Below, piece by piece: positions 12,070 to 24,427 of a DNA stretch of 64,000 nucleotides. Position 1 is the first letter of the stretch. Each line of letters starts with the position of its first letter. A model generated the notes under the pieces. It was not told where the DNA came from and ran no database searches. It worked only from the letters and a program-made list of their open reading frames with translations. The stretch comes from Colius striatus (Eukaryota > Chordata > Aves > Coliiformes > Coliidae). The position numbers were made by a program, and so were the translations under genes. Where the stretch lies: contig NC_084759.1 in assembly GCF_028858725.1 (NCBI RefSeq), forward strand, positions 140,720,671 to 140,784,670, read 5' to 3'.

Positions 12070-15000
12070 CTGTGGAAGCAAAGAAAAGGCAAAACAAGAT
12101 GTACGTTTGAAGATGTGGGTTGCAAGTAACCTCCCAGGTTTGCTCCTGCTCAGTTTTTTGAGGCTTAGGTCAAATGTACCACCCCCCTCCCGTGGTCCTG
12201 AGGCCACAAATAAAGCTCACTCCCTGGCAGTGCTATAGCTCACAGGAAGGATTGTGTCCCTCCACAGCTCATTTGCTTATGGTGCATCAAAACTAAAAGC
12301 ACGGAGGAATCCTGACTGATGGATCTGACTTTACCCTTCAAGGAAAAACAGTTCCTTTGCCTCTTCTGAACACATGCATTCAACAGTCAGGATACAGGGT
12401 CCAAGCAGCAATCCCAAGGAACAAGACCACTCCTGCAGCCCCCTCTGTGGCTACTCCATAACCCTGCAGGCTCCCGGGACAGGCACACACAGTCACATCA
12501 GAGTAACCAGAAGACATGGATGCCTCTGCTGCTCTCCCAGTATATCTCAGGTAAACATAATGTTCAAACCATATGTCTCCTTCTCTTTGCCACCCTCATT
12601 CCAAACCCCAGAGCAGTTTCAAAGACAGATATGTTAGCTTACCAATGGAGGCTGGAATGTCCATAGGTGCACTTAACATCATCCCATGACACCTAGAGAA
12701 AACACACAAGAGGGGGACAGTAAAAACTCTTAAGAGATGGACACATTGTGGTACCAGCAGAGCAACTCTCATAAGAGTGGTATAAGTGGTACCTCCAGGA
12801 ACTGAACACCTTTTAATGAACTGGTTTATTGCTTTTACCCTTCAAGGAAAAGCAGTTCCTTTGCCTCTTCTGTACATTATACAGATCTAGAGTGCACACA
12901 GTAGGGTATCCTCAGAATACTTAAAGTAATGTATACAGCCAACAGCTGCTTCTGCAAACTACAAACCAGAACCTGAGGCCTTCCTACAGAAGCCAGAGCC
13001 ACTTTGCTCTCAGCTCAGAACATGCTGTAGCAGAGGAATGAGGTGCACGGAGCTCTGCACCAGCTTCAGTTTTCTCTCCTGGTTCTCTTTCAGCAGCAAT
13101 CATTCAGACTGAGATCTGGAGGAGCATCCAGGCAGCTACAAAAGAAACGTGGATTTCTCTCCTCACCTGGCAAACCTCGGAATCATTGAAGCAATACCAT
13201 TTACATTCTGTCAGACTTCGAACGTAGGCACAGTAGTGTCCACAACTAGTTGATCCTGAATGAGCAACAACAGCAAAAAGCTCATACTGCCAGGCAGCCT
13301 GTGAAGAGCCACAAAGAGTAACATTCAGTGCAGCAATCCTCATTTGCCTGCAGCTGAAGAGACACAGCAGCCAATACAGCAAGAATGTGCCATTTCATGA
13401 GGAAAAAGATCAGATCAGCCTTGAGGATCCCACCTTTTCCACTCACCCGCAGAGTTCTGCCTGACAGCTATGGCCTGGCAGCCTCCCTGGAGATCATAGG
13501 AATGTGAAAAAGGCGGCAGGACAGCAAAGAGGCAGTACCACAGCAGGGAGGTTTTGCTGTTGCCATACTCGTTATTTCTTGGTAAGGGGAACAGATCTCC
13601 AAGTGTGGCAGATGACTCTCAGCTGCTTGGCAAAGCTGTCATCTCCCTGTTGACCTCAACACTGTGGCAAAAATAAAACCCACTGCATGGGAAACTGCCA
13701 GGAATGGAGTGCCCCTGTCTTGGATCAGTGACCCAGATCTGCAAAGCAGCAGCTCTGCTGCTCATTTAAGCCATCTGGCCCTGGAGGCTGAAACACAGGA
13801 CAGAAGTTGCCTCTCAGACACTGTTTACAGTGTCTGGGTTTGGTCATCCAAACAAGCTGTGGTTCTTTTCATCCCTTTTTTAGTCTATTTAGAAATGGAA
13901 GGAAAAAAAAGTTATGCTAAACATTATCAGAATAAAAAAAGGGGTTGGGTTTTTTTCCTAAAGCCTGGGTTTTGTCCTTACGGTGGAAAGCTTCAGTTAT
14001 GGTGCCTTTGGTGATTTAATCTGAGCACAGAAAGTTAAATAATGCCAAAACCAGTTAAAACCATTGGATGTGAGGCAACATCTGGCACAGGTAAAGCCTG
14101 AGACATATTCTTAAGACATGTGCTTCGAACTGAGGCCAGTAGCGGTGTGATCGCTGAGGTTTTTATGAGACTTGAGCAGAGGGGATAATAAAATCTGCCC
14201 TTTTTAAACAGAGCATTAGGAGTATCTCACCTTTTCTTTGTCATCTGCTTGGCACTGATCTTCTGTCAAGATTGCATTGAAATCAAGGTCTTGTGGGAAT
14301 GGCAGATAGTGACTGAGCTTGTGAATCTTGGCCGATTCTTCAAAGCAGAAGCGTTTTAGGTGTATGGTCAGAGTCTGTGGCAGATGGACTAGCTTCATGC
14401 TCTGTAAAGCAGTAAGTAAGGCATTTGAGAGCTAAGGAATAAAGCCTGGGGAGGTGAGGTAGAGACAGTCAGTGCTGCTCAATGAAAGTAGCATGGAGAA
14501 TAGTCAGTGCTACTGAATGACTGTCAATTCCACTGGACAGCAGATGCCAAACCATTGTAGCTCATCTGCACACGAGACACACATGCAGAAGGGAGCTTGT
14601 GCTAACCAAGTCTCTCAACTTCACCCTTGGGTGTCTCAAGTGCTGCTTTGTGCCTCATCTGCTTTCTTAACCCTAAGCTCGTAGCACTAGGTAGGTGAGG
14701 AAAGGCAAGTCAACTTCCTTATGACATGTGGTCACTAGAGCTCCACGGAGGACACCAAACTGACTGCTCATTCCTTCCAGCAGTGCCTTTGTTGACACTA
14801 CTGCTGCTTTCACAGCTGCCACCAAGACATAAGCATGTACTGTGGCATTAGAGGTGACCATATGGTCAAAGTATTGTGTAAAGTCTCATCCAAGCCTTGA
14901 GCTAAGGCAGTCTCCCTCCCTCACACACCTCTCTTCAATGCACTTGCCCCTTCATGAAACAGATAATTCATCAACTGGCAAAAACCAATACTGTAAAAAC

Positions 15001-18000
15001 CGGCAAGCTCAGCAGAAAGCAGGGAAGAAGGGAAATCATCCTACAGTATCCTACTTCTATGTGCATGCACAGCTCTAGAAACACGTTCTTGTCCACCCCT
15101 GGAGCTACACTCTGGTGTAAAGCCCCACAATGGAAACACAACATCAACCAACAGAAGCCTTTCCACTGGTACAGAAATGCTACATCCCCCAGCGACTTAC
15201 ATGAAAACCCATTAAAGCTAGAGCTCTATCTACAGCAGGGAACTTCCTAACAGGAATGATGCATGTGGTTTACATGTGACAGATACTGTTGTGATGAGAA
15301 ATCTTTGAGGAGTTGATCTCCCTTAAACTGATACAGTTCTTTCCCCACCCTTCCCAGTCCTAAAGGGAGTTCTTGGTCTAAGAAATGTAAGGGGAAATAA
15401 TTCTCCAACTACCTGCAGAAATGGTGTTTTCCTTCCACACTGTTCACAGAAACACATGTTTTTATCAGTCAGTTCTTCTGGATGGAAAAAATATTGCAGA
15501 CAGGCCTCCTAGGAAGGCAGAGGAGATTTCTTTCAACTTAATTCCTTCAGGATGGATTTCTATTTCTACTTTGTTTCACAGGGTACAAGCAACAGCGAAG
15601 CTACAGAAGGCATATTGTATTCAAAGGATAGAAGACTGCCTAACAGCCCAAAATGAGGTATCCCATGTGATTACTTACTCAAGAAAAAAAAAGAGTACTG
15701 CATTTTCCCCCAAAAAAAGTTGATGCATAAGCATCTCTTATACCTACTTCAAAGCCTTACAGTGTAAAGTAGTCAGAGAATAGGTAAGGTCCACTGATCC
15801 ACTGACACCTACAAAACTCCACTATTTGTGGCAGCACCTATGTAGCCACCAGCACTGCTGTGTCTGGATATCAAACAGCAGTAAAAGAACACTGTACTGG
15901 GGAAACACAGTGTCTGCCCAGGCATTACAAGTTACCTGGGGCACTTCACCATGGTGCCGAAGGCTCCACAGCTACACATCACTGTGTAGTACGAGTCTTT
16001 GAGTCTCACGGAGTATTTTGTGAACACCCTTTTCAGAAAGGTGATTCCAGGGCTTTATATTCCATCCCCCAAACAAGACAAATTCTTTGAGATACTTAGA
16101 ACCCCTCGAAGCAAAGAAGAAATGCGAATGAGAAAAGATCACCTCAAAGGCCCAGACACTCTGCAGAGAATCTTGAAGGTTCTAGATGAGCGCAGAAGAC
16201 ACCAGTGCCGCAAGGAGAAGGCTCCTAAGGACACAGTGCTGCCACTGAACTTACCAGAGTCTTCAGCACTTGAGAATTGAAATCCAACACTGGGATTGGA
16301 AGGGTTATCATGCTGCTCTTCCTCTTTACTTCGAAAGAGCATTTCTGACAGGCCAGGTGCTCCTGTATACAGATGGCATACAAATCACTCAGCTCTTCAA
16401 CCTGGAGGGGTGAAAAAAGGCCAAAACAAGGTTTATGAATAACACAGCTGAGGCATTTCCCACTCTCGGTGGGAAAGCCCAGGTAGATGTGATACTTCAC
16501 ACAATGTTACTGCTTTAAGGCTTGAACCCAGATCTGACATTGCTTTAAGTGGACAGGGCACTTCCCGCTGTTTAAAGGGGAACAACTTCTTCTCCTCTTC
16601 CTGTGGCAGAGGGGAAAGACACAGCCTACAAGATCACACAGCTAAATGTCTGCTTTGATGCAGAATTTTACTGTTTTGTTTGGAACTGCAGCAGAAGCCT
16701 GTCCATCTGTATGAATAAAACTATGACAGTGGGTTGAAGAAAAGTCACTTTTAGTTGACATGGTTCCCCTGGGAGGAACTGTCATACATGGAACATACTA
16801 ACACTGACTAATTACAATTAAATGCACATGTCTGACTTCAGAGAACAGAGGAGCTGTGTCAAGGCATGCTAATAAGTGCTCACAGAAATTTGTGGGGAAA
16901 AAAAAGAAACGCAAGATAACTAAATTCAGTGTTGCAAAAAGATGATCCTTTTGTTATTAATCAGCTCTCCCATTAGAATGGAGACCCCGCCAATGCCCAA
17001 GTCGGATGGACAAAAGTTAACTTGGCACTAAAAATGTTGAAGCTTATGAAATCAGGATTCCCTCTCCCATTTGAAATATGCAAGGAAGTATCCAAGTAGG
17101 GGATAACTTTAAGAATTTCATTTAGGACAGCTGCCAGTGAACAGGATTCTTCTTCAAGAAGCAGAGGAAACCACATATGACAAGGGCCAAAAGGACATGG
17201 TGATCTTTTCAATGACCGTCCTTACCAGCTCTGGCATTTTCATCTGCTTCTTTATCAAGTTCCAGAGAGTCAGAAAGAGCTGGGCAGCATCATGCTGCAC
17301 AAACACTGGGCAAACAAAAAGCACAATGTCAGTCATTATTAAGTAGAGCACTAGGCACAGGCTTCCCACAGATGGCAAAGGGAGATTTATTGTTTCCTAT
17401 TAGATTCAACCTTGTGTTCCCTTGCCAGGGACAGGGATCTGCAGTGTCTCCATGTGACCTGAGCAGGCAGTGGGAAAAGATGAGAGGCTTTGAGTGCCCC
17501 ACTGTACAACACACTGCACAACTCATGTCCTTGTCACCAGATACAGAGCCAACAGTAGGCCCTATACCTACCAGGGGATGGGGCTCAGATGTCACACTGA
17601 GTTAAGGGTACCATTTATTTGAGCCCCCTTAGAAATAACACAGGGAAGATTCTGTTCTCTTCTCTCACCTTTCTCACCTTAACTCCACAGACTTGTGTCC
17701 CTATCCCCTCCCTAAGACCATAATGCTCCAAGTGAGAACCGTATAGTCTTCGAGCCCTGCCCAGGGAAAAAGCACCCAGTTTCAGCACAGGAAGCCAAGG
17801 ATGATGCAGAAACATACTTTGGCTTTCCACTCTGGTTAAACTGGCATGTCCTTGAATGCAAAGAACCAGTACCCTCAGCCCATGGTAAACTCAAGATTTA
17901 AGAACTAGGCAAAAACTATACATAATTTAGCAAAACCTTGGTACTTCTGAACTACTTTCCTGCTTGATCAGAGGTGAAACACATTTTGTGGTGTAATCCA

Positions 18001-21000
18001 ACACCCTGAGATCGGAATGCATTCAACTTCCCTGCAGGTCTGCAGGTACGTAACATTACATACATCCCTGACTACACGAAACTCAGAAAATACACCTTTC
18101 CTCATGCCTAACAGCACATCTGTGATGCAGGTAAAGCACCACTTGTTGGGATATAGGACTTTGTGAACTACATCTGAATGCAGAAGGACAAGGTGGGAAA
18201 TTATCAAGCTTTACCAACTGGTTTTGGGCATCTCTAACTGGAAGAAAGAAGGCAGAATGCAGAGTCATTCAGTCTTAAGGGGTGAAATGATGCTAACAGA
18301 AATATTAAGGTTATCTCAAGTTCCTCCTTAATATAGACCTGGGCTGGCTACCATTTGTTCCTTTCATTGCTGTCCTGTTTTGGCTTTTATATGATAAAGA
18401 TCAGGACATTTATATACACTGTGTGCATCTGTACACACACACAGATCCTCAGCACCCCACTGTCACCAGTCACCCAGGCATTTAACAGTCTCCCTCCTTT
18501 GAGACCCTGCCCAAGTGGGAGGTTAAGCCAGCAAATTCTTCTCTCTGCCCTTGTAACAGGAAAGATATGGTTTCTGTCCTTTGAGGACCTGGTTGAATTC
18601 AGTATTTTTTCATACAATCCCTTCCTTTAAGTAAGAAATAGGAGCTGTTTCACTATTATCTTGCTGGTATATCAAGACAAACCAAGGTACAAGCTGTCCT
18701 CTCTCTGCCTTGCACAACACTTTCCCCCTGGCCTGTATCAGTGGCTGAGTCTTCTCAGTTTGATAGTCATCCACCCTTTGGACACCAGCAAGGGTGTTCA
18801 GCAGCAGCTCTGTTTTCCCTCCTCACAGGTAAGAAACAGCACCTCACTCACAAGTGTGAGGCTGCTATAAAGAGTACTATGTCATCAGGGACCTAACTCC
18901 TCACATTTCTGAATTTCTGGATGAGATGACAGAGCCTGCACTGCGTGACAATTAACAACCCTGGTCTGCAGGCAGAGGTCAGCATGAGGCAGGCTGCTTA
19001 CATTTCACTCTGTATACTGAAAGGCAACACGCCAGGGCAATGGGAGAAACAGCTTTCTGCTTGCCACGCTGCATTTCCTCCAACAGCAGGAGCATTTGGT
19101 ACGGGACATTCTTCCTCTTCTGAGCAGCACTTGGTGGCACTGTGATCCTAGAAAGAGAAGGAGCAACATGAACTACAATCAAGTGGTATGACTGACAAAT
19201 ATTAGACATCACACCTGAAGAAGAGGTGAATAGCACAGACAGCAACTCAAGAGGAAGCAGAATGGTTTTCAGCACAGAATGAAAAAGGGCAAGCAGACAC
19301 CTGCAGTAACTCATCCCACAGTGCAGGATGACAGTTGTAAAGTAAAAGGCCACAATTTTAAGTTGGCCTGCTCCTGAATAAAGAGTGAACCAAGCAGGAC
19401 CTGAAGTGCTTTCTGGACTCTAGAAATTATATTAGTTACTTCTAGTTTCAGAGCTGTTCTTTCCTTCACAGAATCTTAAGGGACCTTCAGAGATCACATA
19501 GTCCAACCCCCCTGCCAGAACAGGGCCACCTAGAGTAGGTCACACAGGAACTCGTCCAGGTGGGTTTTGAATGTCCCCAGAGAGGGAGACTCCACAACCC
19601 ATCTGGGCAGCCTGTTCCAGTGCCTTCCGTTTGTTCAAGCCTTCATTTTCAACATGCCCTCAACATTTAATGGGCATGTATATCATAATACTTGCCTTTC
19701 AACTATATGCTAGCTAGAAAGCTCTTTATCCTCCCTAAATTTATTTCAGTCCACAAGTTTTTCTTTCTTCGAATAACAACGGTAATCTACTATTTTATTA
19801 TTTAGCTTTGCCCACTTGTGACACTTCTCATCTCTGCATATCTGTAACTTGTCTTCTTCCACCTCTGCACACTGATGAGGGTATAAGAAATTTGGAGAAA
19901 GGAGGGCTGAACAGGAATGATCCACTTAGATGAGTAAAGCTGCAGTGAACTAAGCAAACTGAAAACGAATCAAACCAGTTATCAGTGTGGTTGGTAGGGA
20001 AGCAGAAGCCCAAATCCTTCTCATAAACAAGCAGAGAGCACAGGCAAGCAAAACAAAATAACGCTATGTTTTTGCTATCTACAACAACACTTACTCTTCT
20101 CCATTCAGCTGCTAACCAGGAAAATCAGGATCACAATGTGTTTAAGTTTACATGCTTAAAGGTACAAAGTGCACATGCCATATCCTTTAGTTATAATGGC
20201 CTATGCTTACACCCAGAATCAAATCATATCCTGATATGAAAAGAACTAGAGAGGATCAGAGAGTCTTCGAGATTCCAGCTTCCTGGTGCGCAACGGCACA
20301 TGAATCAGAGATGAGTAACAAGTCAGAACACTGCAACTTCTATCTTTGTAAGCTCCAGCCTGTGTAAGACAGATACAAGGCAGAGACCTTGCTCAGTGAG
20401 CTGAAGGCACCTTGTTAACACCTTGATGATCCAAGCCTTCAAATGCACATCCCATACAAAAGAAGAGTGGAGACAAGAGAGCAATGATGGAAGTATCTCA
20501 GGCAGTTCAAACAGGTAATGGGCACAAGGGGTAATGGGATGAAGCTGGAACACAAAAAGTTCCATTTAAACATAAGAAAAAACTATTTCACTGTTCAGGT
20601 GAGGGAGCAGTGGAACAGGCTGCCCAGGGAGGGTGTGGAGTCTCCTTCCTTGGAGGTCTTCAAGACCCCCCTGGACATGTTCCTATGAGACCTGATCTAG
20701 CTGGAGCTGCTTCTGCAGGGGAGTTGGACTAGATGATCTCTAAAGATCCCTCCCAACCCCTACCGTTCTATGATTCTATGATTCTAGGTGGTACCTTCGA
20801 AGTAACCCTGTGAAGTGTATATTCATGAGGAACACTTGAAGCACAGAGTTCAGACAGCAGCTCTGTCCAACGTTGTACAGTCCAATAGCTCCTGTAAGCA
20901 CGGGAAAAGAGGAAGTTAGGCCTGGAGACAGGTATATGAAAGCAAAAAATTAATCACAAGAGGCAAACTCCTCTTGCATATATTCAGCCATTCAGCATAC

Positions 21001-22143
21001 AGGCCCAGCATCTTAGCCAGACCTGACAAAGTGTTCAATCTTTTCTTATGTCACTCAAGCAGGTAACATTTATTTCTGTTTGGCAACTGTCAGGAAAAAT
21101 CCAAGTAAGCCTGGATTATGATACTCAGATATCTCCCAGTTCCTCTATTTTCAGTCCTCTCATAACACACTTAAATGTAAAATTAAAAAGTAAAAAAACA
21201 GAAGCCAAAGGCTGCCTGTGTGAGGACTTTTATTATCTTTTACACAGACAAGCCTAATAACAAAATGAGGACCTACATGTGGGACCACAAGCTAGCTGTC
21301 CACCACACAAGGCTTCAAATTTCCCCTTCAGCCTACCTCTGGTATTATTTGCCTTAGTTTCAAAGAAAGGAACTGCCCTGAGAGAAGTGGAAAAAGCGAG
21401 TCACAGCTGTTCACACTGCATGTGAAAGGACAGCATATTCTGTGCCCCAAGGCAGTATAAGTCATAAATTACAAATTTTTCTTCTGAAGTCGTCACCAAA
21501 GGGAGAGAGGACATGGAACAGACTCAGAGGACGTGGACTCAGAACAACTCTGACAGTCAGTAGGAAGAGGGGGCTATAGCTGGGGTAGAACAGTTTATAC
21601 ACCTGAAATACTGATGACAGCTTTTGAGAGGCTGATCTAGCGATGCAGCAGAATAACTAGGGCCCACATATTGCTTTAGCAAATCCAGAAGCAATGCTGG
21701 CTGTGTTTGGAAAGACATGGGGTCAGCAGGTAGACCTTTTTGTCTGCAGTGGCCAATTTGAGGACTTAAAATGGGAAAAAACTCTGAGATCCTCACATAA
21801 TCCCTTCCCAAAAAACTCAAAATGGTTAACTGTCAGGGCCTAATGAGAATCACCTGCATGTTCCTTTGTGAAGAGGTAAAGAATAGGAGAAAATGAAGCC
21901 TAAGGACAGAAAATGCAGCTATGTGCATTAGAAACGGAAAATAGGAGAGTCAAGGACAGACAAAACATAATTACCATTTTTCAAGTCTGCCACACCAAAG
22001 ACTGATATTAGCCTCCGGTCTTTGGCCATTGGCTCTTCATCTTCCTCTTTATTATTTTGTAGCTTTTCTTCTGCCTGCATGGTCTCACTTACTGCCAGCT
22101 CTAGTTTCTTGCTGTTTTCTTGACGTCCGCTTCTTTGTCCCAT
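12021..22143 (-). CDS. USP18: Ubl carboxyl-terminal hydrolase 18 (ISG15 isopeptidase)
   Basis: USP18 removes ISG15 from proteins and, independently of catalysis, restrains type I interferon receptor signalling. Ten coding exons join in frame: 22143-21975, 20891-20795, 19147-19002, 17305-17226, 16401-16255, 15508-15413, 14401-14231, 13298-13167, 12692-12643 and 12069-12021. They total 1137 nt, or 378 residues (human protein 372). The Cys box GLYNVGQSCCLNS places the catalytic Cys at about residue 68. The His box SCGHYCAY places His at about 323, followed by FNDS at 339-342. Two CxxC pairs (CQKC in exon 6, CEQC in exon 7, counting a non-coding exon 1 as exon number zero) form the USP zinc finger. 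QHDAAQLF and LPQTLTIHLKRF are USP18 hallmarks. The start ATG at 22143 has an in-frame TGA upstream in the same exon. One oddity is Cys rather than Ser before the GHY of the His box. The gene order PEX26-tubulin-USP18 supports orthology. Confidence 0.96.
12643..12692 (-). CDS. USP18: USP18 penultimate coding exon
   Basis: It encodes VSWDDVKCTYGHSSLH plus two bases of Trp, with a GTAAGC donor. An apparent in-frame TAA at 12641 is intronic (TG|GTAAGC), so the protein continues into the next exon. Confidence 0.93.
13167..13298 (-). CDS. USP18: USP18 exon with catalytic His box
   Basis: Acceptor 'ggctcttcacag', donor GTGAGG, phase 0 on both sides. It encodes the His box (HSGSTSCGHYCAYVRS) and WYCFNDSEVCQ. 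Confidence 0.95.
14231..14401 (-). CDS. USP18: USP18 exon, LPQTLTIHLKRF
   Basis: Acceptor 'ctgctttacag', donor GTGAGA, phase 0 at both ends. It contains LPQTLTIHLKRF and LPFPQDLDF, matching the human LPQTLTIHLMRF and FPQSLDF segments. Confidence 0.95.
15413..15508 (-). CDS. USP18: USP18 exon, second zinc-finger CxxC
   Basis: Acceptor 'ctgccttcctag', donor GTAGTT, 32 codons in phase 0. It encodes EACLQYFFHPEELTDKN then MCFCEQCGRKTP. The CxxC pair supplies half of the USP finger zinc site. No ATG-initiated frame reveals this exon, but the splice sites and homology are clear. Confidence 0.93.
16255..16401 (-). CDS. USP18: USP18 exon, first zinc-finger CxxC
   Basis: Acceptor 'cacccctccag', donor GTAAGT, 49 codons in phase 0. 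It encodes VEELSDLYAI, ACQKCSFEV, SSMITLPIPV and LDFNSQVLKTL, like human SSMLTLPLSLFD and LKTL. Confidence 0.95.
17226..17305 (-). CDS. USP18: USP18 exon, QHDAAQLF
   Basis: Acceptor 'gtttgcccag', donor GTAAGG. It encodes FVQHDAAQLFLTLWNLIKKQ, a segment highly conserved in USP18. Confidence 0.95.
19002..19147 (-). CDS. USP18: USP18 exon, PYQMLLLLEEM
   Basis: Acceptor 'cttctctttctag', donor T|GTAAGC in phase 1. It encodes ITVPPSAAQKRKNVPYQMLL and KAVSPIALACCLSVYRVK, aligned to human ITVPRGADEQRRSVPFQMLL. Confidence 0.94.
19466..19626 (-). mobile_element. CR1 retrotransposon fragment
   Basis: Read on the plus strand: 'cagaatcttaagggaccttc', 'gtccaacccccctgccagaa' and 'cccatctgggcagcctgttc'. 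It lies in the USP18 intron upstream of the exon at 19002-19147. Confidence 0.85.
20513..20786 (+). mobile_element. CR1 fragment abutting a USP18 splice donor
   Basis: It carries 'aggctgcccagggagggtgt' and ends in 'tctatgattctatgattcta'. Its 3' end is eight bases from the donor of the Cys-box exon, in antisense orientation to the gene. Confidence 0.92.
20795..20891 (-). CDS. USP18: USP18 exon with catalytic Cys box
   Basis: Acceptor 'tgcttacag', donor AG|GTACCA. It encodes AIGLYNVGQSCCLNSVLQVF then LMNIHFTGLLR. The catalytic Cys is the first of the CC pair. A CR1 element begins eight bases into the downstream intron. Confidence 0.95.
21975..22143 (-). CDS. USP18: USP18 first coding exon
   Basis: The exon body runs from an acceptor at 22171 ('ctttctgcag'); translation starts at ATG 22143-22141. 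It encodes a charged, Glu/Lys-rich N-terminus of 57 residues ending LKNG, comparable in length and character to the human N-terminus. Donor GTAATT in phase 1. Confidence 0.9.
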
Positions 22144-23052
22144 CAACAATATTGTACAAAGTCAGGAGGACTGCAGAAAGACACAGAAAGATTAGAAAGA
22201 GGGAGAGCACCCAGAAACACAGGATTGGTCTTAGTATTTGATACTTTCATTATGAAAAAGATGGATTACTACAATAGCATTTCATGTATTTGAATTAGCA
22301 TGGGTATTGTAGGTGTACAGGCTCATTGGCAAAGTAAAATACACAGAATTGCACATCCTGTCTTTTCTTTTGTGGCTAAATAAACAAAGGAACTTTTGAT
22401 TCCACCGTAACAACTCCACCTAGCCAGGGAACTCCATATAACCCTGTTCAAGAAGATTTGGTAAATAGTATTATTTAAATCATCCAAATAGCAGACATTG
22501 CAAAACCTCTCTGTTTAGTAAGAGCAATGCTTTATCACCCAAAGTATCCCAAGTGTTCAGAACTGCAAACTCCACCTTTACTGGCCTTTTTTTGCTGATA
22601 ATAATTGGTTAGTTTTCTGTATCAGGCTCTCTACATTAGTTCTAAGAGCTTCTAAAGGCTCCTCAGCAGCACTCTAATTTTTAAATCATTCCCGTGGACA
22701 ATAATTTTTAAAGGCAAAAAAAAAAGAAACTGATATGTAGGTGCTTTTCTTTTTATGCTCCTTCAAGAGATCACAGGCAAAGTAAGTGTGCTTAAGCAAG
22801 AGAATCATTAGAATGCCTTAATTTTCAAGGGAGTATTGAACAGACCATTACTCCGACAGTCTCTTATGACTCAATTGCTGGCTCTCTAAAGAAAAGTTTT
22901 TTTTAAATAAGTCAACTAAACTAAAAATACATAAGAAAAACAATGTGGCAAGTGTTCAGATGCAATTACACAAACGTGAAACTTTTTCAAAGCCCATGTC
23001 CAACAGGAAGGCAGAATCAGAAAAGAGACATACTTAGGGAACCATTCACAGT

Positions 23053-23355
23053 TGTCCTGGTTTCAGCTGGGGTAGAATTAATTTTCTGCCCAGTGGCTAA
23101 TATGAAACTATGTGCGTCATTTGTCTTTTCTTAGGTTTTATTTCTCTCTTTGTTATACCATTTTTCATTACATTTATTACTAGATTTTTTAATTATTGTT
23201 GTATTAATGTAGTTTACTTCAGCTACTAAACTCTTCTTAACCCACAAGTTTTACTTATTTTTCTGATTCTTCTCCCCATCCCACTGCAAGAGGGAGGAGT
23301 GAGTGAGCAAGCGGCAGTGTGGTGCTTACGTTCTGGCTGGAGTTAAACCACAACA
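23053..23355 (+). mobile_element. Solo LTR-like element
   Basis: It starts TGTCCTGGTTTCAGCTGG and ends GTTAAACCACAACA, so the ends are imperfect inverted repeats (TGTCCTGGTTT against AAACCACAACA) in the TG...CA form of retroviral LTRs. The first 30 or so bases match a terminal sequence widespread in bird genomes. I see no clear target-site duplication. Confidence 0.65.
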
Positions 23356-24177
23356 GGGTGAAAAAAAACCCCACCCCACCCCCCACCCTCCCAAAACAAA
23401 TACTCAGGAATTATTATTTTACTAATATTAAACAGTATGTAAAATGAAGCAGAAGCCAGGTGCCGAAGGAATGAAGAAAAGCTATCAAGAGAGGGAAATA
23501 GGCAAAACATCCTGGCTCTGCCTTTCACAAAAAGAAAACATTTCCTTTAAAAGCATGTTATTTTTCAGGTTAACTGTGCCTAATAATGTTAAACATTAAA
23601 GTTTCTGAAGATTCGAGCAAGGGAACTAGAAATTACCTTTTTTCCCCAATTATTACCTTTAAACTTAAGTATATTTTTCCCGAATTGTACTTTCGATTTT
23701 TTACTTTTGAACTCTAAGTGTCATACACTCAGACTCACTAAATATTGTTGAATTTCCTGAGTTTTATCTGGGGACAAAAAAACCCTAAAACTCAGATATT
23801 CAAAGATAGGTTCAAGAATACTGGTTTTTACATCCAAACCCAGTGATTACAACAGCTACACAGAAAATGAGACCTCAGGTTTCATTTCTTCCTCGTCAAA
23901 ACAGTCTGAATTTACACTGGCTCTTCTGCTGGCAATGATTTAACGAGGCATTCAGGTTTCTGAAAGCCTGGTTAGAACAGGAGCCCGTCTTTGCTTGTAC
24001 CAAAAGAGCCACTGGATTTAGCTGGTGTAATATCAAGCAGAAGATAAGTAATGCTCACATCTAGTGACGATACTGTAGGAGGAGAACAGGCAGAGCAGAG
24101 CTAGATAAACAACAGCTAAGGATGTGGTGAACTTGAAAAATAGAGCTTTTGGCAGGAGGTAACATTAAGAAACGTAG

Positions 24178-24427
24178 GATCATTGAATCGTTATGGTTAG
24201 AAAAGATCTTTAAGATCACTGAGTCCAGCCACTAACCTAACACAGCAAAGCTCACCACTAAACTAAACCATATCTGTCAGCACCTGATCTATGCATCTTT
24301 TGACTATCTCTAGGGATGGTGACTCCACCTCCTCCCTGGGCAGCCCATTCCAATGCTTAACAATTCTCTCGGTGAAAAAGTTCTTCCTAATGACCAATCT
24401 AAACCTCCCCGGCTGCAACCTGAGCAA
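24178..24427 (-). mobile_element. CR1 retrotransposon fragment
   Basis: Plus-strand reading includes 'gaatcgttatggttagaaaa', 'ctccctgggcagcccattcc' and 'ctaaacctccccggctgcaa', the complement of a CR1 3' region. Confidence 0.87.

Noticed and set aside
12639-12641. Apparent USP18 stop codon TAA directly after the Trp
   Set aside because: The TAA is part of the splice donor (TG|GTAAGC); the next exon at 12069 restores the conserved ETAYLL end.
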